Shown: positions 49,153-58,003 of the stretch, piece after piece | Layout: every line of letters starts with the position of its first letter | Position numbering within the stretch: position 1 is the stretch's first letter | DNA from: Anaerolineaceae bacterium | GTDB lineage: Bacteria > Chloroflexota > Anaerolineae > Promineifilales > Promineifilaceae | Assembly (NCBI GenBank): GCA_002699125.1 | Contig: PABI01000123.1 | Coordinates: 186,001 to 250,000 of the forward strand | Reading direction: 5' to 3' | Length of the DNA stretch: 64,000 nucleotides | Notes under the pieces: generated by a model | What the model was told of the DNA's origin: nothing | The model's input: only the letters and a program-made list of their open reading frames with translations | Database searches by the model: none | Program-made: the position numbers and the translations under genes

Positions 49153-49839
49153 ATGTTTCAAATAGGCGAGTTTTCCCGATTAGGCAGCGTCACCATCGAG
49201 ACGCTGCGCCATTATGATGCGCTTGGGTTGCTGAAGCCGGCCAAAGTGGATCCGTCCACAGGCTACCGTTATTACTCAGCCAAGCAGATGCAACCCCTCA
49301 ACCGCATCCTGGCGCTGAAAGAGGTTGGTTTTTCACTGGAGGAAAATATGCCTGTATACGAAGTCACCCTGAAACCTGTCGAGGCGCTCACGGTCGCTGC
49401 CATTCGCGAAACCGTGCCCACCATTGAGCAAATGTCCCAGCGTATGGGCGAACTGTTCCATGCGATTGCCAGTTGGATGATGGCTAACAATCTCTCTTTG
49501 GGGCTGCCCATGATCATCTACCATGACAAAAGCTACACGCGCGAGAATATCAATATCGAGTGTGCCATTCCCATCGGCAACATAGCAAGCGATGACATTC
49601 CCAGCCCAGAGCATCCGATTGTCGTGCGTCACACAGATGCTTTTCCGCATGTGGCCACAACAATCGTTACCGAACAGAAACATGAAAGCTTTAAGCTAGC
49701 CTACAATACCCTGGGTCAGTGGATAGAAGATCAGGGATATTGCATTGTTGGGCCGCCGCGAGACATTTATTACACGCCGCCCGGACAAGAAGATTTTACG
49801 GCCGAAATTCAGTTTCCCGTTGAAAAAAGTGTAGGTTAG
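49153..49839 (+). CDS. MerR-family regulator with GyrI-like effector domain, dimerization helix missing
   Basis: A 228-residue protein. Residues 1-64 are a MerR winged helix (FQIGEFSRLGSVTIETLRHYDALGLLKPA). Residues about 70-225 are a GyrI-like small-molecule-binding domain (YEVTLKPVEALTVAAIRETVP). In BmrR-type regulators an antiparallel coiled-coil helix of about 40 residues links them; here KEVGFSLEE passes directly to NMPVYEVTLK. That looks like an in-frame internal deletion. DNA binding as a normal dimer is doubtful. Confidence 0.85.
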   Translation: MFQIGEFSRLGSVTIETLRHYDALGLLKPAKVDPSTGYRYYSAKQMQPLNRILALKEVGFSLEENMPVYEVTLKPVEALTVAAIRETVPTIEQMSQRMGELFHAIASWMMANNLSLGLPMIIYHDKSYTRENINIECAIPIGNIASDDIPSPEHPIVVRHTDAFPHVATTIVTEQKHESFKLAYNTLGQWIEDQGYCIVGPPRDIYYTPPGQEDFTAEIQFPVEKSVG

Positions 49840-49862
49840 ACCGGCTGATTACTGAACTACTG

Positions 49863-50450
49863 TTACCTGTTTACTGACGCTTTCATCATTTGCAGCAAAC
49901 CGTAACCGTGTACAGAGTTATGTTCCAGGGTAAAACCGGCCTCTTGCACGGTTACGGCCGTTTCCCGATTCAAATGGCACTCCCCCTGCAAGGCAAACCA
50001 CAGCGGATGCAGCCAGTCGGTGAAGCGGCGGGAGATGGGACCGTGGCCGCGGGTGTGTTCCAGGAGGAGGAGACGGCCGTCTGGCTTGAGCACCCGCTTA
50101 ATTTCCGCCAGGGCCAGCTCCGGCTGGGGGATGGAGCAGAAAACCAGCGTCCCGACAACGACATCAAACTGGTTGCTGGCAAAGGGCAGATGGTGCGCGT
50201 TGGCGCAGGTGGCGGGGGTATTGGGTTTCTCTGATTTTTGTCGGGCGAGCTGGAGACGATCTGGCTTTATGTCAATTAACGCGATTTGGGTGGAACGGCC
50301 GTACAGCGGCAAATTGGCCCCGGTTCCGGCACCCACTTCCAACACGCGGCCATTGACGCCATGCAGCAGCTTGCGCCGCAAATGGCCAATACCCAAGCGC
50401 TCTATCCAGCGCATGCCGCGGTCAAATTGTTTCGCTTCGATAGTTGACAT
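49863..50450 (-). CDS. Class I SAM-dependent methyltransferase (UbiE/Methyltransf_11 type)
   Basis: A 195-residue methyltransferase. Motif I VLEVGAGTGANLPLYG lies near residue 35, ALIDIKPDRLQLAR follows, and HLPFASNQFDVVVGTLVFCS is motif post-I/II. KRVLKPDGRLLLLEHTRG matches small-molecule or phospholipid methyltransferases. ATG 50450 is preceded by no strong ribosome site. It ends convergently, close to the MerR gene. The substrate is unknown. Confidence 0.87.
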   Translation of the reverse strand: MSTIEAKQFDRGMRWIERLGIGHLRRKLLHGVNGRVLEVGAGTGANLPLYGRSTQIALIDIKPDRLQLARQKSEKPNTPATCANAHHLPFASNQFDVVVGTLVFCSIPQPELALAEIKRVLKPDGRLLLLEHTRGHGPISRRFTDWLHPLWFALQGECHLNRETAVTVQEAGFTLEHNSVHGYGLLQMMKASVNR

Positions 50451-50454
50451 AGCT

Positions 50455-50529
50455 CGTTCGGTAATCGGTTATCGGTAATCGGTGAACAGGAGCACGTTTA
50501 CGGATCACCGATTACTGTTTACGGATTAC
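50455..50529. repeat. Intergenic 'ggtaatcggt' repeat
   Basis: CGGTAATCGGTTATCGGTAA faces GATCACCGATTACTGTTTAC. It overlaps the 3' end of the membrane glycosyltransferase-like gene and provides its stop codon (EVGNP). Confidence 0.7.
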
Positions 50530-52120
50530 CTACTTCATAAATCACCGCATACTCATCCCGATACACTTCCTGCAACAGCGGATCGTCTTCCGCTTCGTCG
50601 ATGAAATCATCGTGGTTCAGGTCGCTGAAAACGTACGATGCGCCAAACTCGTCGCGGATAGCCGCGCCGGGAGCATCGACCCGTCCGCGGGTGATGTCTA
50701 CCCAGCGGTCGTAAAATGCTTCATCTTCCAGCTCCATAAACGTGGGGTCCAGCCCGGCGGTGTAGACGGCATTGCTGTTGTAAAAGAAGAGCCGGGTGAA
50801 ATCGTCCCAATCGGTTTGGAACACCATTGTACCGTCCGGCGCGTTGTCGTGCAGCCAGATGACGGCGTCGGCGTACTGGTCGGCCGGTTTGCTGTCCGCC
50901 AGCAGTTCGCGGGCATCGCTGAGGCCGACGTAGAGCGGATAGGCGAGCAGGAGCAGCAGGGCAATGGGAGCGAGTTGGGGGAGGTACTGCCTGTTCTGAG
51001 CGGCCCAACGGAGTTGGGCATGCCGGAGGAGCCGTTTCCCACCCCACTCCTTCAGCCAATCCCGCAGCAAAGGAGCCGCGCTTAAAGCAAAAAAGATAAA
51101 GGCAAACGGCGGAAAATATTCGACAAAGCGGCGTGATTCAAACAGCATGTAGCCAAACAATACCATCAATCCCAATGAGACCAGGGTTGGCTTATCGATG
51201 CGCTTGTCGCGCCAGCCCAGCGCCAGGATACTTGCCAGTGCCGCCAAAAAGGCCACGCCGGAATTGTTCACTAGCGTCAGCGTACGGTAGGGCGACCATT
51301 CATTGCCCACCGGCGTGGAAGATTCGCCTACTTTGGGCAGCAGGTGCCCCACAATGAAGTCGATGTTTTCCGGGAAATAGGGATTGATCACCAATCCCAG
51401 GCCAATGCCAATGGCCGGATAGACGAGCGCTTGCCAAACAATGCGCCGTTCCAGCATGAAAGTGGCGATGGCATAGGTGCCAGCTACCACCAGCAGCAGG
51501 GGAAAGGCATTGTAAGCCCAAACAAAAACAAAACCGAGCGGCAGCAGCAGTTTGTAGTTGCTTTGCAGCAGCCAATGCAGCCCCAAAACCAGCAGCAGCA
51601 GCGACAGCGATTGGGCGCGCGGCATGCTCATTCGGTACAAAAATGCCTCCGACACAGCAAAGAGACCGACGGCAAAAACGGCCGCATACGGCACCTTTTG
51701 CCCGCGCAGCAGCCACCAAACAGCCAAAAACGCCAGCGACGGCATGATGATGCTGGCCAGCTTGGCTCCCTGTGTCAGCGCCAGCCCACCGTCCAGCGCC
51801 GGATCCGTCGTGGCAAACAGGGCCAGAAAAACATGGTACAGCAGGTGATGATCGTAGAAGGCAGTTTCGTTGAGGATAGTGTAGGGCAAATAGGGGAAGT
51901 CTGGCGTGAGCCCTTCTGTGCGGATGAGGTAGCCCATTTTCATGTGATAGTAGCCATCGTTGCCAGCCAGGCCGGGCGTGGCGTATTGCACCACGGCAAA
52001 ACCAGTTACAAAAACGAGCAGGAGGAGAACGGCCGTAACCCAGACGCGCACATCCCACTTTGCCATAATTTTTTCCTTTGCGGTTTGCACATTAGTCGAT
52101 AGGGAAGTGGTCATCTGCAT
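50519..52120 (-). CDS. Polytopic membrane protein, GT-C glycosyltransferase/oligosaccharyltransferase-like
   Basis: A 533-residue protein with about eleven membrane helices in the first 415 residues and a soluble C-terminal domain of about 120 residues. The first loop contains LAGNDGYYHMKMGYLIRTEG, with an acidic/aromatic signature like that of STT3/GT-C enzymes, which use lipid-linked sugars. Start chosen at ATG 52120 (AGAGG upstream); ATG 52066 with AAAGGA is equally good. The last residues are repeat-derived. Exact activity is not assignable. Confidence 0.7.
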   Translation of the reverse strand: MQMTTSLSTNVQTAKEKIMAKWDVRVWVTAVLLLLVFVTGFAVVQYATPGLAGNDGYYHMKMGYLIRTEGLTPDFPYLPYTILNETAFYDHHLLYHVFLALFATTDPALDGGLALTQGAKLASIIMPSLAFLAVWWLLRGQKVPYAAVFAVGLFAVSEAFLYRMSMPRAQSLSLLLLVLGLHWLLQSNYKLLLPLGFVFVWAYNAFPLLLVVAGTYAIATFMLERRIVWQALVYPAIGIGLGLVINPYFPENIDFIVGHLLPKVGESSTPVGNEWSPYRTLTLVNNSGVAFLAALASILALGWRDKRIDKPTLVSLGLMVLFGYMLFESRRFVEYFPPFAFIFFALSAAPLLRDWLKEWGGKRLLRHAQLRWAAQNRQYLPQLAPIALLLLLAYPLYVGLSDARELLADSKPADQYADAVIWLHDNAPDGTMVFQTDWDDFTRLFFYNSNAVYTAGLDPTFMELEDEAFYDRWVDITRGRVDAPGAAIRDEFGASYVFSDLNHDDFIDEAEDDPLLQEVYRDEYAVIYEVGNP

Positions 52121-52324
52121 TATTTTACCTCTGTTGTCCTGTTTTTGAATTTCCTTGGGTATCTGCTGGTTAAGTGACTTTTTAGCCCAAAAAGTAACGC
52201 CCGGAAATCCGGGTGTCTTTGTTACACAATAACTCATTATTGAGGCGACAAAGCGCCTGGTTTTGGCTTAATTCATTAGCAGCGGGGGGTGCTACGGTCG
52301 TTTACAATCCAGCCTCGTTTCAGC

Positions 52325-53476
52325 CTAGTCGTCATCATCATCGTCATTATCATTATCGTCGTCATCATTGTCATTATTGCCGCTGCCACTGTTGTCATCG
52401 TCATCATCGTTGTCGTTATCATTGTCGTCCCCGTTATCATTGCCATTGCTACCGCTGCCGCTGCTATCACCGTCATCGTCGTCATCATTATCGTTTTCGT
52501 CATTATCATTGTCGTCATTGTCGTTTCCGTCATCGTCATTGTCGTTGCCATCGTCATCGTTGTCATTGGCTGGGGGCAGGGTGGGCTGCGGCGAAGGCGT
52601 TGCTGTAGGCAAGGGTGATGGTGTAATGGTCGCTGTAGGCTGCGGCGTTACCGTCTGAGTAGGTGTCGGCTCCGTTGTGGGTTCCTCAGTCGGTTCGGTG
52701 GTGGGCACTTCTGTTGCCCTGGCAGTTATTGTTGCTGTTGGCGCGGTGGTTTGCGTTGGTTCCGGCGTCGGTTCTGGTTCCGGCGTGGCGGCCGAACCGG
52801 TGAGCACTTCGATAAGGCTGGCCGTGAGGATACCGTCTTCAGTACGGCCGTGCACCCGCGCCAGTTCACCCACCTGCGGCCGGCCTTCGATGCTGGTTTC
52901 GGCATCCAGCATGACGTGAATGGTGGCTACCGTCCATTCCTCCGCTTGGATCGCTTCAATCTCACCTTCAAACGTCACTTCAGCGGAGCGGCCCGTGCGG
53001 AGTAAGGCCTGCACTTCCCGGATGCGCTCTTGTTGGTACTGTTCCATGAGGGTAACGGCCGTTTCCGGATCGCTCGTCTGGTTCAGGCGTACATTTTCTA
53101 CCAGACGCTTGACTGGATAAAGAACATCCCCCGGAATCGCTGAAGTCGAAACAAAGACGGCTGCGGTGCTAAAAAGAATAAGCACCATCGCCAGAGAAAC
53201 CAGGGGCAGCAAAAGCTGCCGCAGGCGATACCAGGGCGAGGGTTGAATGGGTGCTGTTTGCAGGCTGGAGGCATGGGCCAAAAACGCCTGCTGCGACTGC
53301 TGCTTAGCGGCCAGCGACGGTTGGGGTGCCAGCGTTGCTAGCTGAGCGGCCGTATCCAGGAACGGCCGTAGCGTCTCCGCCAGTTCCGGGTATCGTGCCA
53401 GGATTTGTTCGATGGATTCACCCTGCTCCATAAAATCCAAAGATTCCTGGAGCACGGCTTCTGGTACGTCGTTCAT
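52325..53476 (-). CDS. Putative anti-sigma/surface protein: DUF5667 domain, Thr/Pro spacer, Asp/Asn-rich tail
   Basis: A 383-residue protein. The N-terminal cytoplasmic part (residues 1-85: LDFMEQGESIEQILARYPEL) precedes one membrane helix (about 88-112), a DUF5667 region (AIPGDVLYPVKRLVENVRLN), a DUF5666-like beta domain (EVTFEGEIEAIQAEEWTVAT), a Thr/Pro/Glu spacer and a tail of about 90 residues made almost only of Asp, Asn, Gly and Ser. The start ATG shares bases with the stop of the ECF sigma gene (TGATG), which supports a sigma/anti-sigma pair. The acidic tail would lie outside the cell. Confidence 0.78.
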   Translation of the reverse strand: MNDVPEAVLQESLDFMEQGESIEQILARYPELAETLRPFLDTAAQLATLAPQPSLAAKQQSQQAFLAHASSLQTAPIQPSPWYRLRQLLLPLVSLAMVLILFSTAAVFVSTSAIPGDVLYPVKRLVENVRLNQTSDPETAVTLMEQYQQERIREVQALLRTGRSAEVTFEGEIEAIQAEEWTVATIHVMLDAETSIEGRPQVGELARVHGRTEDGILTASLIEVLTGSAATPEPEPTPEPTQTTAPTATITARATEVPTTEPTEEPTTEPTPTQTVTPQPTATITPSPLPTATPSPQPTLPPANDNDDDGNDNDDDGNDNDDNDNDENDNDDDDDGDSSGSGSNGNDNGDDNDNDNDDDDDNSGSGNNDNDDDDNDNDDDDDD

Positions 53477-54036
53477 CAATTCTTCTCCGCACCCTTCATC
53501 ATTCGGGTTAGCGCGGCAATGGCCCGCACCTGCAACATTTTGACAGAGCCTTCGCTCTTATTCATTGTCTCCGCCACTTCGCGAACGGGCATTTCATAGC
53601 CGAAGCGCAGCGCCAATACCTGCTGTTGATCTTCCGTTAAATCGGCAATTGCCTGGTGCAGCGCCTGCTTCTTTTCCCGAGCTTCCAGCTTTTTGGTTGG
53701 TTCGATCCAATCATCCGCCATGGCATCGTCTAATTCCGTCAGCTGCGCCTTTTTCTTTTGGCGATAATGTTCTTTTAATATGAGCGAAGCCGCTCCAAAC
53801 AACCAGCCACGAATTGTTTTTTGGGGTGCGTTCTTTTGCTGAATCGCGTGCAAAAACCGGATAAACACTTCGCTGGTTAGATCTTCGGCCGTTTGCAAAT
53901 CATTTACCCGATACGCCACATAACGATAAATTGCATCGTAATATTGTTCATGCACTTGAGCCAAGGCATCCTGGTCTAATGATTTTGCGCGATGCAGCAA
54001 TAACAATTCGTCTTGCACAGTATCTGGGAACTCCAA
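53476..54036 (-). CDS. ECF-type RNA polymerase sigma factor
   Basis: A 186-residue sigma factor. Region 2 (YDAIYRYVAYRVNDLQTAED, LTSEVFIRFLHAI) lies at about residues 30-70 and region 4 HTH (PVREVAETMNKSEGSVKMLQ) at about 145-170. It directs transcription of a surface or stress regulon and is probably held by the membrane protein encoded immediately downstream. The Asp/Asn-repeat gene at 54255-55163 is a plausible target by proximity. Confidence 0.92.
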   Translation of the reverse strand: MEFPDTVQDELLLLHRAKSLDQDALAQVHEQYYDAIYRYVAYRVNDLQTAEDLTSEVFIRFLHAIQQKNAPQKTIRGWLFGAASLILKEHYRQKKKAQLTELDDAMADDWIEPTKKLEAREKKQALHQAIADLTEDQQQVLALRFGYEMPVREVAETMNKSEGSVKMLQVRAIAALTRMMKGAEKN

Positions 54037-54196
54037 TAAAAGTTTGGATGGCGCGATAATGTGTAATATCGGGCGAATTAAGCTTTCTTATTTCAAAAAC
54101 TTTCCCGCTTTTACACAAATATCTGCCACAAAGTTTACCGCCTATTCATTATAGATTAAAGGCGATTACTGTGACAGATTAATGTGTTAATGACGA

Positions 54197-54230
54197 GGTT
54201 AGGAGAAGATTGGCTCATCTCCTCCTAACC
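54197..54230 (-). terminator. Hairpin downstream of the Asp/Asn-repeat gene
   Basis: GGTTAGGAGAAGAT (54197-54210), loop TGGCTC, ATCTCCTCCTAACC (54217-54230): 14-bp arms with one mismatch. It lies 25 bp past the stop of the repeat protein gene. The flank 'tgattttgacat' also accompanies the hairpin at 26187-26242. Confidence 0.6.
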
Positions 54231-54254
54231 TGATTTTGACATGTCGCTTACTGT

Positions 54255-55163
54255 TTAATCGTCGTCATCATCATCGTCATCGTCGTCGCCACCCCCACCA
54301 GAGCCGGAATTGTCATCATCGTCGTCATTACTATTGCTGTCGTCATCGTCGTCGTCGTTGTCATTATCATCATCATTGTCGTTGCTGTCATCATCATTGC
54401 TATTAGCGCCGTCATTGTTGTTACCATTGTCGTCATTGCTGTTATTGTTGTCGTTGGTGTTGGCGCTGTCATTGCTATTGCCATTGTCATCATCGTCATC
54501 ATCGTCGTCGTTGCTATTGGCATTGTCGTTGTTGCTGTTGCTGTCGTCATCGTCGTCATTGCTGTTAGCGTCGTCGTCGTTGCTGTTGCTGTCGTCATCG
54601 TCGTCATTGCTGTTAGCGTTGTCGTCGTTGTCGTTCATATCGTCATCGTCGTCATTGCTGTTGGCATTGTCGTCGTTGTCGTTCATATCGTCATCGTCGT
54701 CATTGCTGTTAGCGTTGTCGTCGTTGTCGTTGCTGTCGTCATCGTCGTCATTGCTGTTGGCATTGTCGTCGTTGTCGTTCATGTCGTCATCGTCGTCATT
54801 GCTGTTAGCGTTGTCGTCGTTGCTGTTGCCGTCATCATCGTCGTCGTTGCTGTTGGCGTTGTCATCATTGTCATTCAGGTTTTCATTGCTGTTGCTGGCA
54901 TTCCGATTGTCATCATCATTCTCATTTAAATCATCATCGCCACCATTCGCATTGTCATCATTTGCGTTGTCGTCATTGTCATTGGCGATATTGTCATTTG
55001 TGGCATCGTCATTGGCGTTGTTGTCATTTGCTTCACCTGGGGTGTTGTCGTTAAGTGCCGGCTCGCCGGGAACATCACCTGTCGGCGTACAGGCAGCCAA
55101 CAACATAATCAACATCAAGACCAGTACAGACACACCATATTTGCTACCAATTAATTGCTTCAT
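54255..55163 (-). CDS. Asp/Asn-repeat lipoprotein
   Basis: A 302-residue protein. The signal peptide ends in lipobox LLAAC (Cys25), followed by a short spacer (TPTGDVPGEPALNDNTPGEA) and about 230 residues of nearly pure Asp and Asn. The middle consists of a repeat of about 16 residues (NANSNDDDDDMNDNDD), mirrored in a 48-bp DNA repeat. The C-terminus is GGGG followed by ten Asp. AAAGGAG precedes ATG 55163. The composition matches the tail of the protein at 52325-53476. A calcium-binding or polyelectrolyte role at the cell surface is an inference. Confidence 0.75.
   Translation of the reverse strand: MKQLIGSKYGVSVLVLMLIMLLAACTPTGDVPGEPALNDNTPGEANDNNANDDATNDNIANDNDDNANDDNANGGDDDLNENDDDNRNASNSNENLNDNDDNANSNDDDDDGNSNDDNANSNDDDDDMNDNDDNANSNDDDDDSNDNDDNANSNDDDDDMNDNDDNANSNDDDDDMNDNDDNANSNDDDDDSNSNDDDANSNDDDDDSNSNNDNANSNDDDDDDDDNGNSNDSANTNDNNNSNDDNGNNNDGANSNDDDSNDNDDDNDNDDDDDDSNSNDDDDDNSGSGGGGDDDDDDDDDD
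54590..54850. repeat. 48-bp tandem repeat within the Asp/Asn-repeat gene
   Basis: Near-identical 48-bp units with the words GTCATCGTCGTCATTGCTGT and TGTCGTCGTTGTCGTTCATA follow each other about five times. This is coding repetition and is prone to length change by slippage or recombination. Confidence 0.7.
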
Positions 55164-55302
55164 TCGTTCAACTCCTTTTACTTTGTAATCAATGATTTTT
55201 ATCAAGCTGTGTTCTTGCCCCTAAAGTGAGGGCAGTGGCAAAAAAGTAACGGCCAATTTTGAAATTGCCTGAAATTCGGCCGTTTTCTGGCCACCAAACA
55301 AC

Positions 55303-55327
55303 AAAAAAGCCACCTTTTAGGTGGCTT
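55303..55327 (-). terminator. Intrinsic terminator of the response-regulator gene
   Basis: On the minus strand AAGCCACC-TAAAA-GGTGGCTT is a perfect 8-bp hairpin followed by a run of T (A run at 55303-55308 on the plus strand). It is 33 bp after the stop codon. Confidence 0.85.
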
Positions 55328-55359
55328 GTCTCTCTATGCGAATGGTTATTAACAGATGC

Positions 55360-55746
55360 TTAATTGCTGATGGCGGCCGTTTCTGCCAGGACATCGCGTA
55401 AGTTTTGAATCAACTCGTTACGGGCGGTGGGTTTTGGCAGGTAACGGTTGGCGCCCGCTTCCAAGCCTTCTTCGACGGCATTCAGATGGGTTTTGCCACT
55501 CAACATGACAATGGGCAGATCGGCCGTTTGCGGATTACGACGAATCTCTTTGCACACAGCAATCCCATCCATATGCGGCATCATCACATCCAGAATCATG
55601 ATGTCCGGCTTTTGCTCCTGAACTTTTTGCAGCGCCTCTATCCCGTGATCGGCCCCCGTCACCCGAAAACCGGCCGGTTCCAACATCAAGCGCAGCAAAT
55701 CTTGCGTCATGGGTTCGTCATCTACAATTAACACTGACCAACTCAT
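55360..55746 (-). CDS. Stand-alone response regulator receiver (CheY-like)
   Basis: A 128-residue receiver domain without output domain: LIVDDEPMTQDLL gives the acidic pair, MILDVMMPHMDG the phosphorylated Asp, IVMLSGKTH the Ser/Thr switch and YLPKPTARNEL the Lys. Start at ATG 55746 after AGAGGAG. It is an orphan with its own terminator; the orphan histidine kinase at 22150-23205 is one possible partner, without evidence beyond both being orphans. Confidence 0.93.
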   Translation of the reverse strand: MSWSVLIVDDEPMTQDLLRLMLEPAGFRVTGADHGIEALQKVQEQKPDIMILDVMMPHMDGIAVCKEIRRNPQTADLPIVMLSGKTHLNAVEEGLEAGANRYLPKPTARNELIQNLRDVLAETAAISN

Positions 55747-55992
55747 CTGATACTCCTCTTGGAAGCTGGCGGGATGATGCATTGTTTCATTCCTCTAAAT
55801 ACGTTTTTGGCTCCCAACTCTGCTTTGTTATTACCTTGAGTTATAACATTGGCCTGGGAGGCGCAACATAAATGAACCGTGAATATTTGGTGAACAAAAC
55901 GGCCGTATTCTGCTAAAGCAACATTCTGCTTTTCAAAAAAAGTTTGCTGCAGCACGGTAGCTAATTTTCTTTCCGCCAGCTATGATTGTCGC

Positions 55993-56373
55993 ATGAACAC
56001 AAAAAGCCCTGGATTCTTCGAGCAAGTTTACAAAGTGGTGCGCCGCATTCCGCCTGGCAAAGTGAGCAGCTACGGCCGTATCGCCGCCATGTTGGGCCAG
56101 CCTCGTGCCGCTCGTGCCGTTGGCTACGCGCTCAGCGCCCTCCGTAAACCAAATCAAGACGGTTATACCTCGGCTAACGTTCCCTGGCAACGTGTGGTGA
56201 ACAGTCAGGGGCGGATCAGCATCCGCCACCGGGAGCAGACGGCCAATAAGCAGGCCGAGATTTTACGCTCGGAAGGGGTGGCTGTGGATGGGAACGGCCG
56301 TATCGACCTGTCTGTCCACCTGTGGCAAGGACTGCATCTGGTGGAGCTGGATGACATTCTCCGTGGTCGGTAA
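55993..56373 (+). CDS. Alkyltransferase-like (ATL) protein, MGMT family
   Basis: A 126-residue protein of the O6-alkylguanine-DNA alkyltransferase DNA-binding domain: VVRRIPPGKVSSYGRIAAML, RAARAVGYALSAL, and VPWQRVVNSQGRIS. The catalytic PCHRV is PWQRV, so the alkyl-accepting Cys is replaced by Trp. Such ATL proteins bind alkylated guanine and channel it to nucleotide-excision repair. The C-terminal 30 residues are less conserved and end in a repeat-derived stop. Confidence 0.9.
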   Translation: MNTKSPGFFEQVYKVVRRIPPGKVSSYGRIAAMLGQPRAARAVGYALSALRKPNQDGYTSANVPWQRVVNSQGRISIRHREQTANKQAEILRSEGVAVDGNGRIDLSVHLWQGLHLVELDDILRGR

Positions 56374-56448
56374 TCGGTGAACGGTAATCGGTAAAAACCA
56401 TAACTGAGCGTCAGCCAACCGATTACCGTTAACGGATTGCCGCTTACC
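56369..56448. repeat. Intergenic 'ggtaatcggt' repeat
   Basis: GGTCGGTAATCGGTGAACGG faces CCGATTACCGTTAACGGATT. It begins at the ATL stop codon and ends just before the glycosyltransferase gene. Confidence 0.7.
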
Positions 56449-56472
56449 GATCATCTGCGCTAAAATCGCCCT

Positions 56473-57432
56473 GTGAAACTGATTATCCAAATTCCCTGCT
56501 TCAACGAAGCCCAATCTCTGCCGCAAACCGTGGCCGATTTGCCTGAGCAGGTGCCGGGCATCGACGGCATTGAGACGCTGGTTATCGACGATGGCAGCAC
56601 GGACGATACGGTGGAAGTGGCGCGCCGTCTGGGAGTTGACCACGTGGTGCAGCACCGGCAAAACATGGGGCTGGCCCGCGCCTTCCAGACCGGGCTGGAT
56701 ACGGCGCTGCGGCTGGGGGCGGACATCATCGTCAACACCGACGCCGATAATCAGTATCCGGGGCGCTACATTCCGCAGTTAGTCGCGCCGGTGCTGGCGG
56801 GCACGGCCGATATCGTCATTGCTAACCGGCAGATAGATAACATCGAGCACTTTTCGCCGTTTAAGAAACTGCTGCAAAAGCTGGGCAGCTGGACGGTTCG
56901 CACGGTCAGCGGTACCGACGTGCCGGACGCGGTCAGCGGCTTCCGCGCCTACAGTCGGGACACAGCGCTGCGGCTGAACATCCTCACCAACTTCAGCTAC
57001 ACGCTGGACACGATTATCCAGGCGGGCAAGCAGGGGTTGATTATTCAAAGCATCCCGGTAGAGACGAACGGACCGATACGGCCGTCTCGCCTGCAGCGCA
57101 GCATGGGCCACTTCATCAAAGCCCAGGCCAGCACCATCGTGCGCCTCTACGCCTTTTACGAACCGCTGCGCACCTTCACCTACATCGCCCTGCCCTTCAT
57201 TCTCACCGGTCTGGCGCTGTGGGGCCGCTTCTTCTACGCTTACCTCAACAACGCCTCCAACCAGTTTATCCAATCCGTGACGATTGGTACCGGTCTGCTG
57301 CTGGTGGGGTTGTTCATCTTCCTCTTTGGGGTGCAGGCAGACATCACCAGCAAGCACCGCCAGATGACCCAGGAAACACTCTACCGGCTGAAGAAGCTGG
57401 AGCTGGCGCAGAAAGAGTCATCCGCAGATTAA
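56473..57432 (+). CDS. Family 2 glycosyltransferase with C-terminal membrane helices
   Basis: A 319-residue protein starting at GTG 56473. The GT2 domain has PCFNEAQSLPQTVADLPEQV, VIDDGSTDDT and the metal-binding NTDADNQY. Two membrane helices follow (about 235-258 and 270-292), as in dolichyl-phosphate mannosyltransferase or GtrB-type enzymes that charge polyprenyl phosphate with a sugar. A role in cell-surface glycan synthesis is likely. Confidence 0.9.
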   Translation: MKLIIQIPCFNEAQSLPQTVADLPEQVPGIDGIETLVIDDGSTDDTVEVARRLGVDHVVQHRQNMGLARAFQTGLDTALRLGADIIVNTDADNQYPGRYIPQLVAPVLAGTADIVIANRQIDNIEHFSPFKKLLQKLGSWTVRTVSGTDVPDAVSGFRAYSRDTALRLNILTNFSYTLDTIIQAGKQGLIIQSIPVETNGPIRPSRLQRSMGHFIKAQASTIVRLYAFYEPLRTFTYIALPFILTGLALWGRFFYAYLNNASNQFIQSVTIGTGLLLVGLFIFLFGVQADITSKHRQMTQETLYRLKKLELAQKESSAD

Positions 57433-57532
57433 TTAGCAGTTCATTTTGCCGGGGACGGTTGGCGGGATGGTGGGGGGACGGCCGTTTTCTATATTGAGGG
57501 CATCATTACAAAATCAACTGGAGGTTTTGGCG

Positions 57533-58003
57533 ATGTACCCTCAAATATCAACTAAATACATGGATCAACTGGCAAGTGATGAATTTAAAAAAGCCAGGCG
57601 CAAAGGCATCTGGCGCACTATTATCAGTTGGTTCACCAAGCAGTGTAATGATCTGTTTTCCCTGGATCGAGATATTCTCAAAGGCAATATAGAGAGCCAG
57701 CGTTATGCCGGCCTACAAACCGTCCCGCTGGACCAGATTGTGGGCAGTACCGGACGGTCTCATGAATTTGATCGTGCTTTTTTCCCGCGCCAGACGCACA
57801 CGATGAATCGCTGGCTCAACCTGGCAAAAGCCAATTACCGTTCAGAGACGCTGCCCCCGGTGGACCTGGTTAAGGTAGGCGACCACTATTTTGTGGCCGA
57901 TGGCAATCATCGCGTTTCAGTGGCTCGTGCCCTGGGCCAGGATCATATTGAAGCGAGCGTGGTGGAGGTGGTTACGGCCGTTTCCCTGCCATGTCCTTGC
58001 TAA
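57533..58003 (+). CDS. ParB-like domain protein
   Basis: A 156-residue protein. The N-terminal part (IWRTIISWFTKQCNDLFSLD) is basic and helical; residues about 75-150 carry the ParB/sulfiredoxin-like segment LPPVDLVKVGDHYFVADGNH followed by RVSVARALGQDHIEASVVEV. The GNHRV loop matches the ParB N-terminal nucleotide-binding motif. There is no partner ParA. Start at ATG 57533 after TGGAGG. Its 3' end overlaps the convergent lipoprotein gene by 4 bp. Confidence 0.78.
   Translation: MYPQISTKYMDQLASDEFKKARRKGIWRTIISWFTKQCNDLFSLDRDILKGNIESQRYAGLQTVPLDQIVGSTGRSHEFDRAFFPRQTHTMNRWLNLAKANYRSETLPPVDLVKVGDHYFVADGNHRVSVARALGQDHIEASVVEVVTAVSLPCPC

Noticed and set aside
54255..54910. CRISPR-like array of short tandem repeats
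   Set aside because: The repeats are direct, contiguous and multiples of three within one open frame encoding Asp/Asn repeats. No spacers of constant length exist.
55993..56373. Active O6-methylguanine-DNA methyltransferase
   Set aside because: The acceptor Cys of PCHRV is Trp (PWQRV), which defines alkyltransferase-like proteins.
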